Below, one piece after another: positions 16,438 through 24,755 of a stretch of 37,638 bases of DNA. The stretch's first letter is position 1; each line of letters opens with the position of its first letter. Below the pieces are notes generated by a model. It was not told the DNA's origin, did no database searches, and saw only the letters and a list, made by a program, of their open reading frames with translations. Origin of the DNA: Nanobdellota archaeon (lineage in GTDB: Archaea; Nanobdellota; Nanobdellia; SCGC-AAA011-G17; GW2011-AR17); contig JAHJRD010000056.1 of assembly GCA_018830945.1 (NCBI GenBank), positions 1 through 37,638 of the forward strand. Reading direction: 5' to 3'. The position numbers were made by a program, and so were the translations under genes.

Positions 16438-16907
16438 TCTTGCAAAGCCACCTCTATTTTTTCCACAATCTCTTTTGCCTTTTTAACCAAAAAATCCAGA
16501 ATTTCCTTATTTACATCTGTTTTTGCCCCGTATTGAAATTCTTCCCTTAATGATTTTGCATCCTGCGGCTTCATCTGCTCCGCTGTCCTTATAAAAGCAA
16601 TATCAGTTAATTCCAAATTCACCTTCTTCACCTTAATCAAGGATTCAACAGCGCTAATTGTGCATTCATGGTTTTGGGATTCATAGCCGTGCTTAAACAA
16701 TATTGCCAAAAGCGCATGGTACATTGCATAATATGCCTGTGAAACAGCCCAGTCACTGAAGCCGCCTTTGGCATTATAATCAGCAGCCAAAAGATTATGC
16801 TTTGCCTTTTCAATATGTTCTCTTGATCTCACAGGATTAGGCGGAATCCGCTTTAATCTGGTTTCTTTTGAAAGGCACCAATCCAATTTTGTTTTAGGCT
16901 TTTGCAT
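16434..16907 (-). CDS. HEPN-domain protein (UPF0332-like)
   Basis: 'REHIEKAKHNLLAADYNAKGGFSDWAVSQAYYAMYHALLAILFKHGYES'. Confidence 0.82.
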   Translation of the reverse strand: MQKPKTKLDWCLSKETRLKRIPPNPVRSREHIEKAKHNLLAADYNAKGGFSDWAVSQAYYAMYHALLAILFKHGYESQNHECTISAVESLIKVKKVNLELTDIAFIRTAEQMKPQDAKSLREEFQYGAKTDVNKEILDFLVKKAKEIVEKIEVALQE

Positions 16908-17478
16908 TTTTTACAATCTCAACAAATACAGATTCTCCCCTTAAAACAATGCCTTCCTTTATAATTGTTTGCATAACTTCTTTTCCTTCTTTCAATTCTC
17001 TTATTGCATCTTCCTTTTTTAATATCAAAGGAACAACGGGCTTTGCCCTTATCTTTGAGATATTAAGGCAGAATAAGCTTGCTTCTTTTGCTCTATTCGC
17101 TACAACCAGCACATCAACATCATTAAATTCCTTTTTTCTTAAGACAGAGCCAAACATGACAATCAGTTCAGCCTTATCATATTTCTGTATATCTTCTGCA
17201 TAAAGCTTTGCATGGCCTGCCAATTTTCTTTTTTCCTCAAGAAGCATAAGCTCACAGAGCTTTGCTGTTTCTTCATTCGCAAGATTAAGCGAGAAAAAAC
17301 AGGCATTGCCAAGCCTTTCGAGAACAACTATTTTATTCTTTTCAAGTTCCTTAAGTATATTGAATGCGCTGCCAACGCTCATCTTCAGAGTCTTTGCTAT
17401 TGTATTTATGTTAAATCCCGGCTTTGCGTGGCTTCTGAGCAAAAACCTGATTATCCTTGCTTTGTTGTTTTCTTTCAT
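16894..17478 (-). CDS. HTH domain fused to MNT-type nucleotidyltransferase
   Basis: N-terminal wHTH 'FNINTIAKTLKMSVGSAFNILKELEKNKIVVLERLGNACFFSLN', then NTase 'ELIVMFGSVLRKKEFNDVDVLVVA' (GSx9DVD). ATG at 17476-17478 preferred over TTG at 17499. Confidence 0.82.
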   Translation of the reverse strand: MKENNKARIIRFLLRSHAKPGFNINTIAKTLKMSVGSAFNILKELEKNKIVVLERLGNACFFSLNLANEETAKLCELMLLEEKRKLAGHAKLYAEDIQKYDKAELIVMFGSVLRKKEFNDVDVLVVANRAKEASLFCLNISKIRAKPVVPLILKKEDAIRELKEGKEVMQTIIKEGIVLRGESVFVEIVKNAKA

Positions 17479-17491
17479 TTTAAGTGAATGA

Positions 17492-17512
17492 TTATTCAAT
17501 AATAATGAATAA
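17492..17512. promoter_or_regulatory. Candidate operator palindrome TTATTCA-N7-TGAATAA next to the TATA box of the HTH-MNT/HEPN operon
   Basis: Perfect 7-bp inverted repeat between the TATA-like 'CTATATAAAGG' (17513-17523, reading CCTTTATATAG on the minus strand) and the ATG at 17478. Confidence 0.55.
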
Positions 17513-17538
17513 CTATATAAAGGTTTCTAAAGAGAAGT

Positions 17539-18168
17539 TCATATCTCCAAAACCTCTGCTTCACTCACAGCCTTTTCCGCCATCTCATCTATATTAAGCT
17601 TTTCCTCCTCTCTTTCAACAGCATTAAGCCTTGCCTTTGTCGCAGGGCTTTTTGGGACTGCAGAACAGCACATCCCTGCCTCTATTGACAAATCATATGT
17701 GCCTATCTCTCTAGCAATCTTTATTGTCTCAACCTTGTCATTGCAAAGCAATGGCCTTAAAATCGGCAATTTGACAACAGACTCTTCAACAGCCATGTTC
17801 TGCAGTGTCTGCGATGCAACCTGCGCAAGATTCTCTCCTGTAACAAGAAAATCAGCTTTTTCCTTTTCAGCTATTTTCTCAGCAACCCGGAACATCATTC
17901 TCCTGCAAATTACGCACTGGTATTTTCTTTCAGTGTTCCTTATCATCTGCACCTGGTTTCTTCCATGGTTTACAATATACAATTTAATTCTCTTGCCTGA
18001 CAGCACAGCAAGCTTTTTCGCAAGCTTTATTGTCTTCTCTTTAGGCATTTCATTCACCAATGGCTGGTTATCCATGTGCACTGCTATTAAATCAACGCCT
18101 TTCTTGAGCATCAAATACCCTGCTACAGGGCTGTCAATGCCAGATGATAGCAATAATATTCCCTTCAT
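17539..18168 (-). CDS. ThiI-type PP-loop sulfurtransferase domain (no THUMP domain in this ORF)
   Basis: 'ILLLSSGIDSPVAGYLMLKKGVDLIAVHMDN', 'CVICRRMMFRVAEKIAEKEKADFLVTGENLAQVASQTLQNM', 'CCSAVPKSPATKARL'. Confidence 0.85.
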   Translation of the reverse strand: MKGILLLSSGIDSPVAGYLMLKKGVDLIAVHMDNQPLVNEMPKEKTIKLAKKLAVLSGKRIKLYIVNHGRNQVQMIRNTERKYQCVICRRMMFRVAEKIAEKEKADFLVTGENLAQVASQTLQNMAVEESVVKLPILRPLLCNDKVETIKIAREIGTYDLSIEAGMCCSAVPKSPATKARLNAVEREEEKLNIDEMAEKAVSEAEVLEI

Positions 18169-18419
18169 TGCAATCCCGCCTTATACACTTTTTCAGCAAC
18201 CTTCCGCATCTTCTCCATATCCCCCGGGTTCTTAAACATCAATTCACCATGCTTATGCACTATTATCTCAAATCCATCCTCTTCTATTAAAAGCAGTATT
18301 GGCGTGTCTTCAAGCACTTTAAACGCCTTTCTTATGCCTGTAAAATCAAGGTGTACAGTCTTAACAGGCTTTGCAGAATAAGCCCCTTTGTCCTTGCATT
18401 TCTCCAGATTGAACTCCAT
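18165..18419 (-). CDS. Hypothetical protein coupled to the ThiI-like gene
   Basis: 84-aa ORF, 4-nt overlap with the ThiI-like start. Confidence 0.5.
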   Translation of the reverse strand: MEFNLEKCKDKGAYSAKPVKTVHLDFTGIRKAFKVLEDTPILLLIEEDGFEIIVHKHGELMFKNPGDMEKMRKVAEKVYKAGLQ

Positions 18420-18506
18420 AAAGGACTATAAAACCGAAAAATATATAAAGCATTTGCCTCTTATATCCTATTAACTGGTTCTGAAGAGAATTACAAGAGG
18501 TATAAA

Positions 18507-19154
18507 ATGAACAAAGACATAAAAGACATGGTTGCGCACGGGACAACCACAGTAGGCCTTGTCTGCAAGGAAGGCATTATACTGGCTGCAGACAGAAGGG
18601 CTAGCGCAGGCTATTTTGTGGCTGACAAGAAAGCTCAAAAAATACAAAGAATAACAGATTACATGGCAATTACAACAGCAGGATTAGTCAGTGACACGCA
18701 ATTATTCACAAGAATCATAAGGGCGCAATTAAAGCTCTTAAAGATAAGAAAAGGCAAGGAGCCTACTGTTGAGGAAGCGTCAAACCTGTTAGCAAGCCTT
18801 GCGTATGTCAACATAAGAAGACCCAGCATGGTGCCTGGAATAGTGGGATTTTTACTGGGCGGCATGGATAAGACAGGATTCGGATTGTATGAGATAGGTG
18901 TTGACGGCTCAACATCAAAGGCAGATGATTATAAGACAGACGGCTCAGGAAGCTATGTTGCAGTGGGAGTCTTGGAAACATTGTATAAGAAAGACATGAC
19001 AATGCAGGAAGGGATTGAGCTTGCTGTTAAAGCATTAAACGCAGCAATGCAGAGAGACATAGCAACAGGCAACGGCATTGACGTACTAACAATCACCAAA
19101 GATGGAGTTAAAAACGTTATAAGCAGGCAATTCGACACAACATTCAAAGCCTGA
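18507..19154 (+). CDS. psmB: Proteasome beta subunit (catalytic Thr after a short propeptide)
   Basis: 'MNKDIKDMVAHG|TTTVGLVCKEGIILAADRRASAGYFVADKKAQKIQRI', 'TDGSGSYVAVGVLE'. Confidence 0.95.
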   Translation: MNKDIKDMVAHGTTTVGLVCKEGIILAADRRASAGYFVADKKAQKIQRITDYMAITTAGLVSDTQLFTRIIRAQLKLLKIRKGKEPTVEEASNLLASLAYVNIRRPSMVPGIVGFLLGGMDKTGFGLYEIGVDGSTSKADDYKTDGSGSYVAVGVLETLYKKDMTMQEGIELAVKALNAAMQRDIATGNGIDVLTITKDGVKNVISRQFDTTFKA

Positions 19155-19199
19155 TGGTTTTTTCTCCAGTTCTATGTGGAGTATTATAAGGAAAGTAAG

Positions 19200-21101
19200 A
19201 TGGCAGACATAATATCAGAAGTAATGGCGCACCTGCCAAAGGATGCAAACGTAAGCAGCTGCAGCTTTGAAGGCGCGAACATCATAGTTTACACTAAAAG
19301 CAAGGATTTCTTTTTAGAGCCAGGCACTGCAATAAAAGACATAGTCAACATAATCAAGAAAAGAATTGAATTAAGGCCGGATCCATCAATCACAGAAGAC
19401 ATGGAGTTGGCTGAGAAGAAAATCAAGAAAATAGTCCCTGAAGAGGCAATGCTTACAAACACCCTCTTTGACCCCCAGAGAAGCCAGGTAATTCTTGAGG
19501 TTGAAAAGCCAGGCGTTGCAATTGGCAAGACAGGGGAAATACTGAGAGACATAAAAAAAGAGACAATGTGGGTGCCTTTGATAAGAAGGACACCAAGCAT
19601 AAGGTCAAAGCTCATTGAAAATATCAGGCATGTTCTTTATGAAAATAATGATTTCAGGAGAAAGTTTTTGGATAAAGTTGGCAAGAGGGTTTACAGCGGC
19701 TGGACAAAAGGCAGAAAAGAGGAATGGGTAAGGGTTTCTGTAATGGGCGCAGGCAGGCAGGTTGGAAGATCCTGCTTTTTACTGCAGACACCTGAATCAA
19801 GGGTTCTTCTTGACTGCGGGCTTGACGTTGCAGGCCAGGATTCTAACATGTTCCCTTACTTTGACACGCCTGAATTCAAGATTGGCGAGATAGATGCAGT
19901 GGTTGTAAGCCACGCTCACCTGGACCACTGCGGCATGATTCCATTGCTTTTTAAGTACGGCTATGACGGGCCAATCTATTGCACAGAGCCCACAAGGGAT
20001 GTAATGGCTTTATTGGCTTTGGATTACATCAATGTCGGCTGGAAAGAAGTCAAGAAGCCATTGTTTACAAGCTCTGATGTCAAGGAGATGGTAAAAAGGT
20101 GCATCTGCCTTAATTATGAGGAAGTCAGTGACATCACGCCTGATATCAGGTTAACATTCTACAACGCAGGGCACACGCTGGGAAGTTCTTTGGTGCACCT
20201 GCACATAGGAAATGGATTGCACAACTTCCTGTATACTGGTGACTTGAATTATGAAACATCCAATCTTTTGGCAGCTGCAAACACCTACTTTCCAAGGCTT
20301 GAGACAGTAATGATTGAAAGCACTTACGGAGGGAAAGATGATAATCCTCCTCCGAGAAGGGAAAGCGAGAGGCAGCTTTTGGAAGTTATTAATAAGACAG
20401 CTGTAAAAAAAGGAAAAGTGCTTATGCCTGTTTTAGGCGTTGGAAGGTCGCAGGAAGTAATGCTTATACTGGAAAGAGCAATGCGCGAGGGCACAATCCC
20501 TAAAATGCCCATATATGTGCAAGGACTGGTATGGGATGTTACTGCAATACACACTGCTTACCCTGACTTCTTTAATTCAAAGGTCAGAAAGTCAATATTC
20601 CATGACGGCAATAACCCTTTCTTGTCAGAAGTGTTCAAGCAGGTTGGAAGCCGCAAGGAGATGGAGCAGGTTATTGAGTCAGGCGAGCCCTGCATAATTG
20701 TTGCAACATCCGGCATGATGACAGGCGGCGCTTCTGTTGATTATTTCAAGGCATTTGCAGACAACCCAAAGCACAGTTTGATTTTGACTTGCTACCAGGG
20801 CGAAGGCTCATTGGGAAGAAGGATTTTGAATGGCGAGAAAGAAATGAGCTTTGGAGTTGGAGAAGGAAGGTCTGAGGTGCTTAAGGTAAAGATGGAAGTG
20901 TATAATATCTCAGGCTTCAGCGGGCATTCATCAAGGAATCAATTGATTAATTACATGTATCGCTTGGATCCAAAGCCAAAAAGGATTTTGATAGTACATG
21001 GTGAGAGCTCAAAGTGCCTGGATTTGGCAAGCTCATTGCATAAAATGCAGAAAGTTGAGACAACTGCTCCGAGGAATCTGGATTCTATTAGGTTGAGGTA
21101 G
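19200..21101 (+). CDS. aCPSF1-type KH / metallo-beta-lactamase / beta-CASP ribonuclease
   Basis: KH-like N-terminus 'VGIAIGKTGEILRDIKKETMW'-type region, 'VVVSHAHLDHCGMIP', 'TGDLNYE', beta-CASP 'VLMPVLGVGRSQEVMLILE', 'ISGFSGHSSRNQLINYM', 'RILIVHGESSKC'. Internal ATG at 19200 preferred over 19176. Confidence 0.93.
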   Translation: MADIISEVMAHLPKDANVSSCSFEGANIIVYTKSKDFFLEPGTAIKDIVNIIKKRIELRPDPSITEDMELAEKKIKKIVPEEAMLTNTLFDPQRSQVILEVEKPGVAIGKTGEILRDIKKETMWVPLIRRTPSIRSKLIENIRHVLYENNDFRRKFLDKVGKRVYSGWTKGRKEEWVRVSVMGAGRQVGRSCFLLQTPESRVLLDCGLDVAGQDSNMFPYFDTPEFKIGEIDAVVVSHAHLDHCGMIPLLFKYGYDGPIYCTEPTRDVMALLALDYINVGWKEVKKPLFTSSDVKEMVKRCICLNYEEVSDITPDIRLTFYNAGHTLGSSLVHLHIGNGLHNFLYTGDLNYETSNLLAAANTYFPRLETVMIESTYGGKDDNPPPRRESERQLLEVINKTAVKKGKVLMPVLGVGRSQEVMLILERAMREGTIPKMPIYVQGLVWDVTAIHTAYPDFFNSKVRKSIFHDGNNPFLSEVFKQVGSRKEMEQVIESGEPCIIVATSGMMTGGASVDYFKAFADNPKHSLILTCYQGEGSLGRRILNGEKEMSFGVGEGRSEVLKVKMEVYNISGFSGHSSRNQLINYMYRLDPKPKRILIVHGESSKCLDLASSLHKMQKVETTAPRNLDSIRLR

Positions 21102-21155
21102 TTTTGCCAGCAGCTTGTAATCCCTAAGATAGACGTTTATTTATTATTGTAGTCC

Positions 21156-21845
21156 CTAAAGGCGGCTTAAGTAACTCAAAAAATTCTTTCTTTCCAAAGA
21201 CCCCTTTTTATTTTTTAACAAATCCCTAAATTTAATAGCATATTCCCAATATTTCTTTTCCATTGGATACTTTTCATTCTTCATATGCTTCTCAAGATTA
21301 GCCAGATCATTGTCTAAAAAAGAAGCCATATACTCATTAAGCCCTTCATCATAAGGCCAATACTTTCTCCCTTTTTTCTGGAAATATATATTATTCTTTT
21401 TAAGCAATATATGAATCCACTCGTGCCTTAAGATATATTTCATAAGATAACCTTTTTCTTTTTTCTTATTTGTCATTGTCAGCAAGGCTATTGCATCCTT
21501 CTTCTTAAATTTGTTATATAATTTAAGCAGTTTGCTGTTATCCCCAAACCGCCTTTTATTCCACTCCTTTTTGTAAACAACCTGCCCGCCATATCTTTTA
21601 AGGCATTTCCTGAATTCAGCGGAAGCAAGGAATTTCGAGATGTTTTTTGCCCTTTGTTTCTCAGTTAGCCCATATTTTGAATAAACAGGGTCAGGACAGC
21701 CCATTATGTATTCTAAAAGCACATTCTCCCTTTTTGAGACCCATGCATAAACAAACCATTCACCCTTATATTTTAAGGCAAACTCTTTGGCAAGCTTTTT
21801 CAGCTGTGATTTAATCGAGTCTGCTGCAAGAGGCATGCGTTTCAT
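21156..21845 (-). CDS. Hypothetical protein with HExxH putative zinc-metalloprotease motif
   Basis: 'MKYILRHEWIHILLKKNNIYF' contains HEWIH; 'YDEGLNEYMASFLDND' could supply a downstream Glu ligand. Confidence 0.6.
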   Translation of the reverse strand: MKRMPLAADSIKSQLKKLAKEFALKYKGEWFVYAWVSKRENVLLEYIMGCPDPVYSKYGLTEKQRAKNISKFLASAEFRKCLKRYGGQVVYKKEWNKRRFGDNSKLLKLYNKFKKKDAIALLTMTNKKKEKGYLMKYILRHEWIHILLKKNNIYFQKKGRKYWPYDEGLNEYMASFLDNDLANLEKHMKNEKYPMEKKYWEYAIKFRDLLKNKKGSLERKNFLSYLSRL

Positions 21846-21876
21846 ATGTAGAATAAAGAGTTAGAAGTATAAAAGA

Positions 21877-22527
21877 TTATTTCTTCATGACCTTTTCCAA
21901 TTTATTATAATATCCCTCAACCATTTCCGCAACTTCTGCCATTATTGGGATTATCAGCCCTCTTTCCTGCAGCAATTCCAGCCTTTCAGCAACCCAAGTA
22001 ATCCATATGTCATTTCCTGAAACCTGATGCTTAAGCTCTGCTAATATTGCATTCCAGTCAAGCCCCATTCTCGCGAGTGCAATGCAGTCAGACAAATCCC
22101 CTTCCCTTTCTGTCATTGTCTTAAACAGGAATATATCTTCCATAGAGCATAAAAATAATGTAATGTTTGCCATGGAAACTTCCTTTAATGCCCTTTTAGC
22201 CATGGAAGATGACAAGGAAAAGCCCTTGCAAACCTTTTTGCTGAATAAGTCAATCCTGAAATCTTCCCTTATGAAGATCTGGCTGAGATTAAAATGATTA
22301 TAATCAGAACCAGGGAGCTTTGTTTCAAACCCTATCTTTTTCAGCGCCTTTTCGCATTCAACAAATTCTGCTTCTGTTTTAACAACCAAGTCTATATCCT
22401 TTGTTGCGGGTTTCAAGCCATGAAAAAGCAGGACTCCGCCGCCTATCATGAAAAAATGGACTTTTCCTGATACTGCGAAATCCATTTCTTCAAAAAGCCG
22501 CTTTATTTCCTCAAACCTTGATATCAT
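21877..22527 (-). CDS. Nucleotidyltransferase (AbiEii/DUF6036-like)
   Basis: 'FFMIGGGVLLFHGLKPATKDIDLVVKTEAEF', 'DFRIDLFSKKV'; 17-nt overlap with the upstream HTH gene. Confidence 0.75.
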   Translation of the reverse strand: MISRFEEIKRLFEEMDFAVSGKVHFFMIGGGVLLFHGLKPATKDIDLVVKTEAEFVECEKALKKIGFETKLPGSDYNHFNLSQIFIREDFRIDLFSKKVCKGFSLSSSMAKRALKEVSMANITLFLCSMEDIFLFKTMTEREGDLSDCIALARMGLDWNAILAELKHQVSGNDIWITWVAERLELLQERGLIIPIMAEVAEMVEGYYNKLEKVMKK

Positions 22528-23377
22528 ATAGTTCAGCTTTCTCCTTTATTTCAGCTAACGAAGGATACCCCTCCACTTTCTGCCCTTTAAGCACCTTATT
22601 TATATTTTCAATAATAGGGTGCCTTACAGAAGATAACAATTGCTTATGTTGTATATAAAGCAGGGCTATATAAATTATATAATATATATAATTCTCTTTT
22701 TCCGCTATGTATAAGGAATGCAGAAATATTTGTTTTAATGAAAGCTTTTTCTTTGGCAGATAATAAAAATTTGTATGCAAAAGCAGTTTTATGCCATACT
22801 CTTCATATCTCGAAAAAGCAGTAAGGGGCGCGTCAATATCAGCCTTATTTGAGAATATTATTTCTTTATTGTTCTTGAAGTATATAATAGAGCCCAAAGG
22901 GACCCTTGTATCTATTGTTTCTTCCTGCATTTTAATTGCATACATAATCTCTTTCAGCTTTGGCCATACTTTGTTGTTTATAGCATATTTACTGTTTTCT
23001 TTTCTTACAGCACTTATATTCACTGCCTGCTTTATCTTCCTGTAAATAATGCTCTTTTTCAGACCAGTTTCATTTGCGATTTCTGCTGTGCTCTTGGGTG
23101 TTAAAAGCGATATAAGTATAAGAATGCCTGAATCTGCAAGCAAAGGTATTGTATTGGGAGTTTCTGAAATGAGATTTGACAGCATTACAGATATCGGCGC
23201 TTTTGAAAGCATTACTGCCTTTCTTTTGCGCTCCAAAAGCCCCTTTTGCTCCAGCCCTTTGCAAACCCTGTATGCCTGCTTTAAGCTTATTCCAAGCCTT
23301 GCAGCTATTTGGCCTGTATTAGCTTCCCCTCCTGCTGTTATTTGCAGGGCTTTCAGCTCGGTCTGCGAAAGTTCCAT
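22511..23377 (-). CDS. Two-HTH regulator paired with the nucleotidyltransferase (AbiEi-like role suggested)
   Basis: Two HTH-like segments: 'ANTGQIAARLGISLKQAYRVCKGLEQKGLLERK' and 'KSTAEIANETGLKKSIIYRKIKQ'. ATG at 23375-23377 lies about 25 nt after the TATA-like 'ACTATATAAATAA' (minus strand), suggesting leaderless initiation. Confidence 0.7.
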   Translation of the reverse strand: MELSQTELKALQITAGGEANTGQIAARLGISLKQAYRVCKGLEQKGLLERKRKAVMLSKAPISVMLSNLISETPNTIPLLADSGILILISLLTPKSTAEIANETGLKKSIIYRKIKQAVNISAVRKENSKYAINNKVWPKLKEIMYAIKMQEETIDTRVPLGSIIYFKNNKEIIFSNKADIDAPLTAFSRYEEYGIKLLLHTNFYYLPKKKLSLKQIFLHSLYIAEKENYIYYIIYIALLYIQHKQLLSSVRHPIIENINKVLKGQKVEGYPSLAEIKEKAELYDIKV

Positions 23378-23442
23378 ATTTCCATTTAAATGTCTTTTAT
23401 TTATATAGTTTTCGCTTTTAGGTGGAAATAATGAGGGGGAAG

Positions 23443-24180
23443 CTATTTCTTCGCCATTTTCCAAAGAAGCTTAAAATATTGCCGGAAAGAATCCGCCGTT
23501 TCCGGGCTATTTATTGAAAAAACCATTATATCAGGATTATAAATTACCAATAGTACCCGGTTTTGAATAATTTCTATTGATGCTGGAGTCATATATTCCT
23601 TAGGCATAACTCTTACCTCTGTCAATGGCTGCTGTCTTCTGGCGGATATCAGCTCTTCTGCATCTTGATTATAGATAATTTGCATCAACACTCCTTTCTT
23701 TGCTCTTCTTTTGTTAAAATCCTGAAAATAGCCGCCAAGTATTTTCGCACTTTTTGGAGCACCTAATACTAGCCATACATCGCCTTTTTTGCATTCGTCT
23801 AAAGTCGCTTCCCAAATGGCTTTTGCTCCCTTTATGCCCTGAAAAATATTTGCAGTAACCAGCTTTTTTGTTGAATGGAACAGCTTTTCCAAATCAGGGA
23901 GCTGCTCTTTTATTTTCTTTAGGGCTGTTTCTTTCTCATTTAGAAGCCTGCCAAGTGCCTTTGGGTCTGCAGCTTCAAACTCACGCCTGTTAGCCTTAAG
24001 CACGTAAGAAACTAACCCCTTTCTAATCAAAGAGTCAAGCGCCTTGTAAACAGACATCCTGTTCAGCCTCGTATCGCTGGCTATCTTCCCGGCAGGGCTC
24101 GGTCCCAAATTCAAAAGGGAGACATAAACCCTCGACTCGCTATCAAGAAGCCCTAAGCTCTTCAACACGTCCTGCTCCAT
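23443..24180 (-). CDS. TrmB-family transcriptional regulator
   Basis: 'MEQDVLKSLGLLDSESRVYVSLLNLGPSPAGKIASDTRLNRMSVYKALDSLIRKGLVSYVLKANRREFEAADPKAL' plus a C-terminal PLD-like sensor domain. Confidence 0.85.
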   Translation of the reverse strand: MEQDVLKSLGLLDSESRVYVSLLNLGPSPAGKIASDTRLNRMSVYKALDSLIRKGLVSYVLKANRREFEAADPKALGRLLNEKETALKKIKEQLPDLEKLFHSTKKLVTANIFQGIKGAKAIWEATLDECKKGDVWLVLGAPKSAKILGGYFQDFNKRRAKKGVLMQIIYNQDAEELISARRQQPLTEVRVMPKEYMTPASIEIIQNRVLLVIYNPDIMVFSINSPETADSFRQYFKLLWKMAKK

Positions 24181-24278
24181 AGATACCTGTATGTATAGGG
24201 CATTTTATAAATCTTACTATTGTAATCTATTGGTATACGACAAGTATTATTATAGGGCTATATTCTGCAAAAGAGAAT

Positions 24279-24755
24279 ATGGAATGCCGTGATAAGTGTA
24301 TTGGAAGGAGAATCGGAAAAATCATTGGTTTAGGTCTGATAGGGGCTTATGCCGCAGTTATGGGCTATGTTGGCTATAAAGTTGCCCACCAGGAACCCTA
24401 CGATTATACACATTATAAAATAGAGCCCTTGCCCTGCATCAGCCCAATCTCATGCTACAAAGATGCAAGCGGCACTTTTTTTGAACGTTGCTATCCAGAT
24501 GGGACAAGAATTAAGTTTGAAGACTATAACTCTGACGGGAAATTGGATGTAATCACAGATGGTTATGGCGGATGGTTTATGGCAGCAGAGCCAAAATATA
24601 ACTTTGAAAAAGGTGCATGGGAATATATAGAACCACACTTTCCTGAAGGATACCTGCACATGTTTGAAGAACTGCGCACTTCAGTGAAAGAAGAGGATAT
24701 GCCTGATAACTTTTACAGGTCCTGCGATTGCCCACCGTATCACTGCCCTTATTAG
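24279..24755 (+). CDS. Hypothetical single-TM exported protein with one EF-hand-like loop
   Basis: N-terminal TM 'IIGLGLIGAYAAVMGYVGYKV', Ca-binding-like 'DYNSDGKLDVI'; 4-nt convergent overlap with the lhr stop. Confidence 0.55.
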   Translation: MECRDKCIGRRIGKIIGLGLIGAYAAVMGYVGYKVAHQEPYDYTHYKIEPLPCISPISCYKDASGTFFERCYPDGTRIKFEDYNSDGKLDVITDGYGGWFMAAEPKYNFEKGAWEYIEPHFPEGYLHMFEELRTSVKEEDMPDNFYRSCDCPPYHCPY

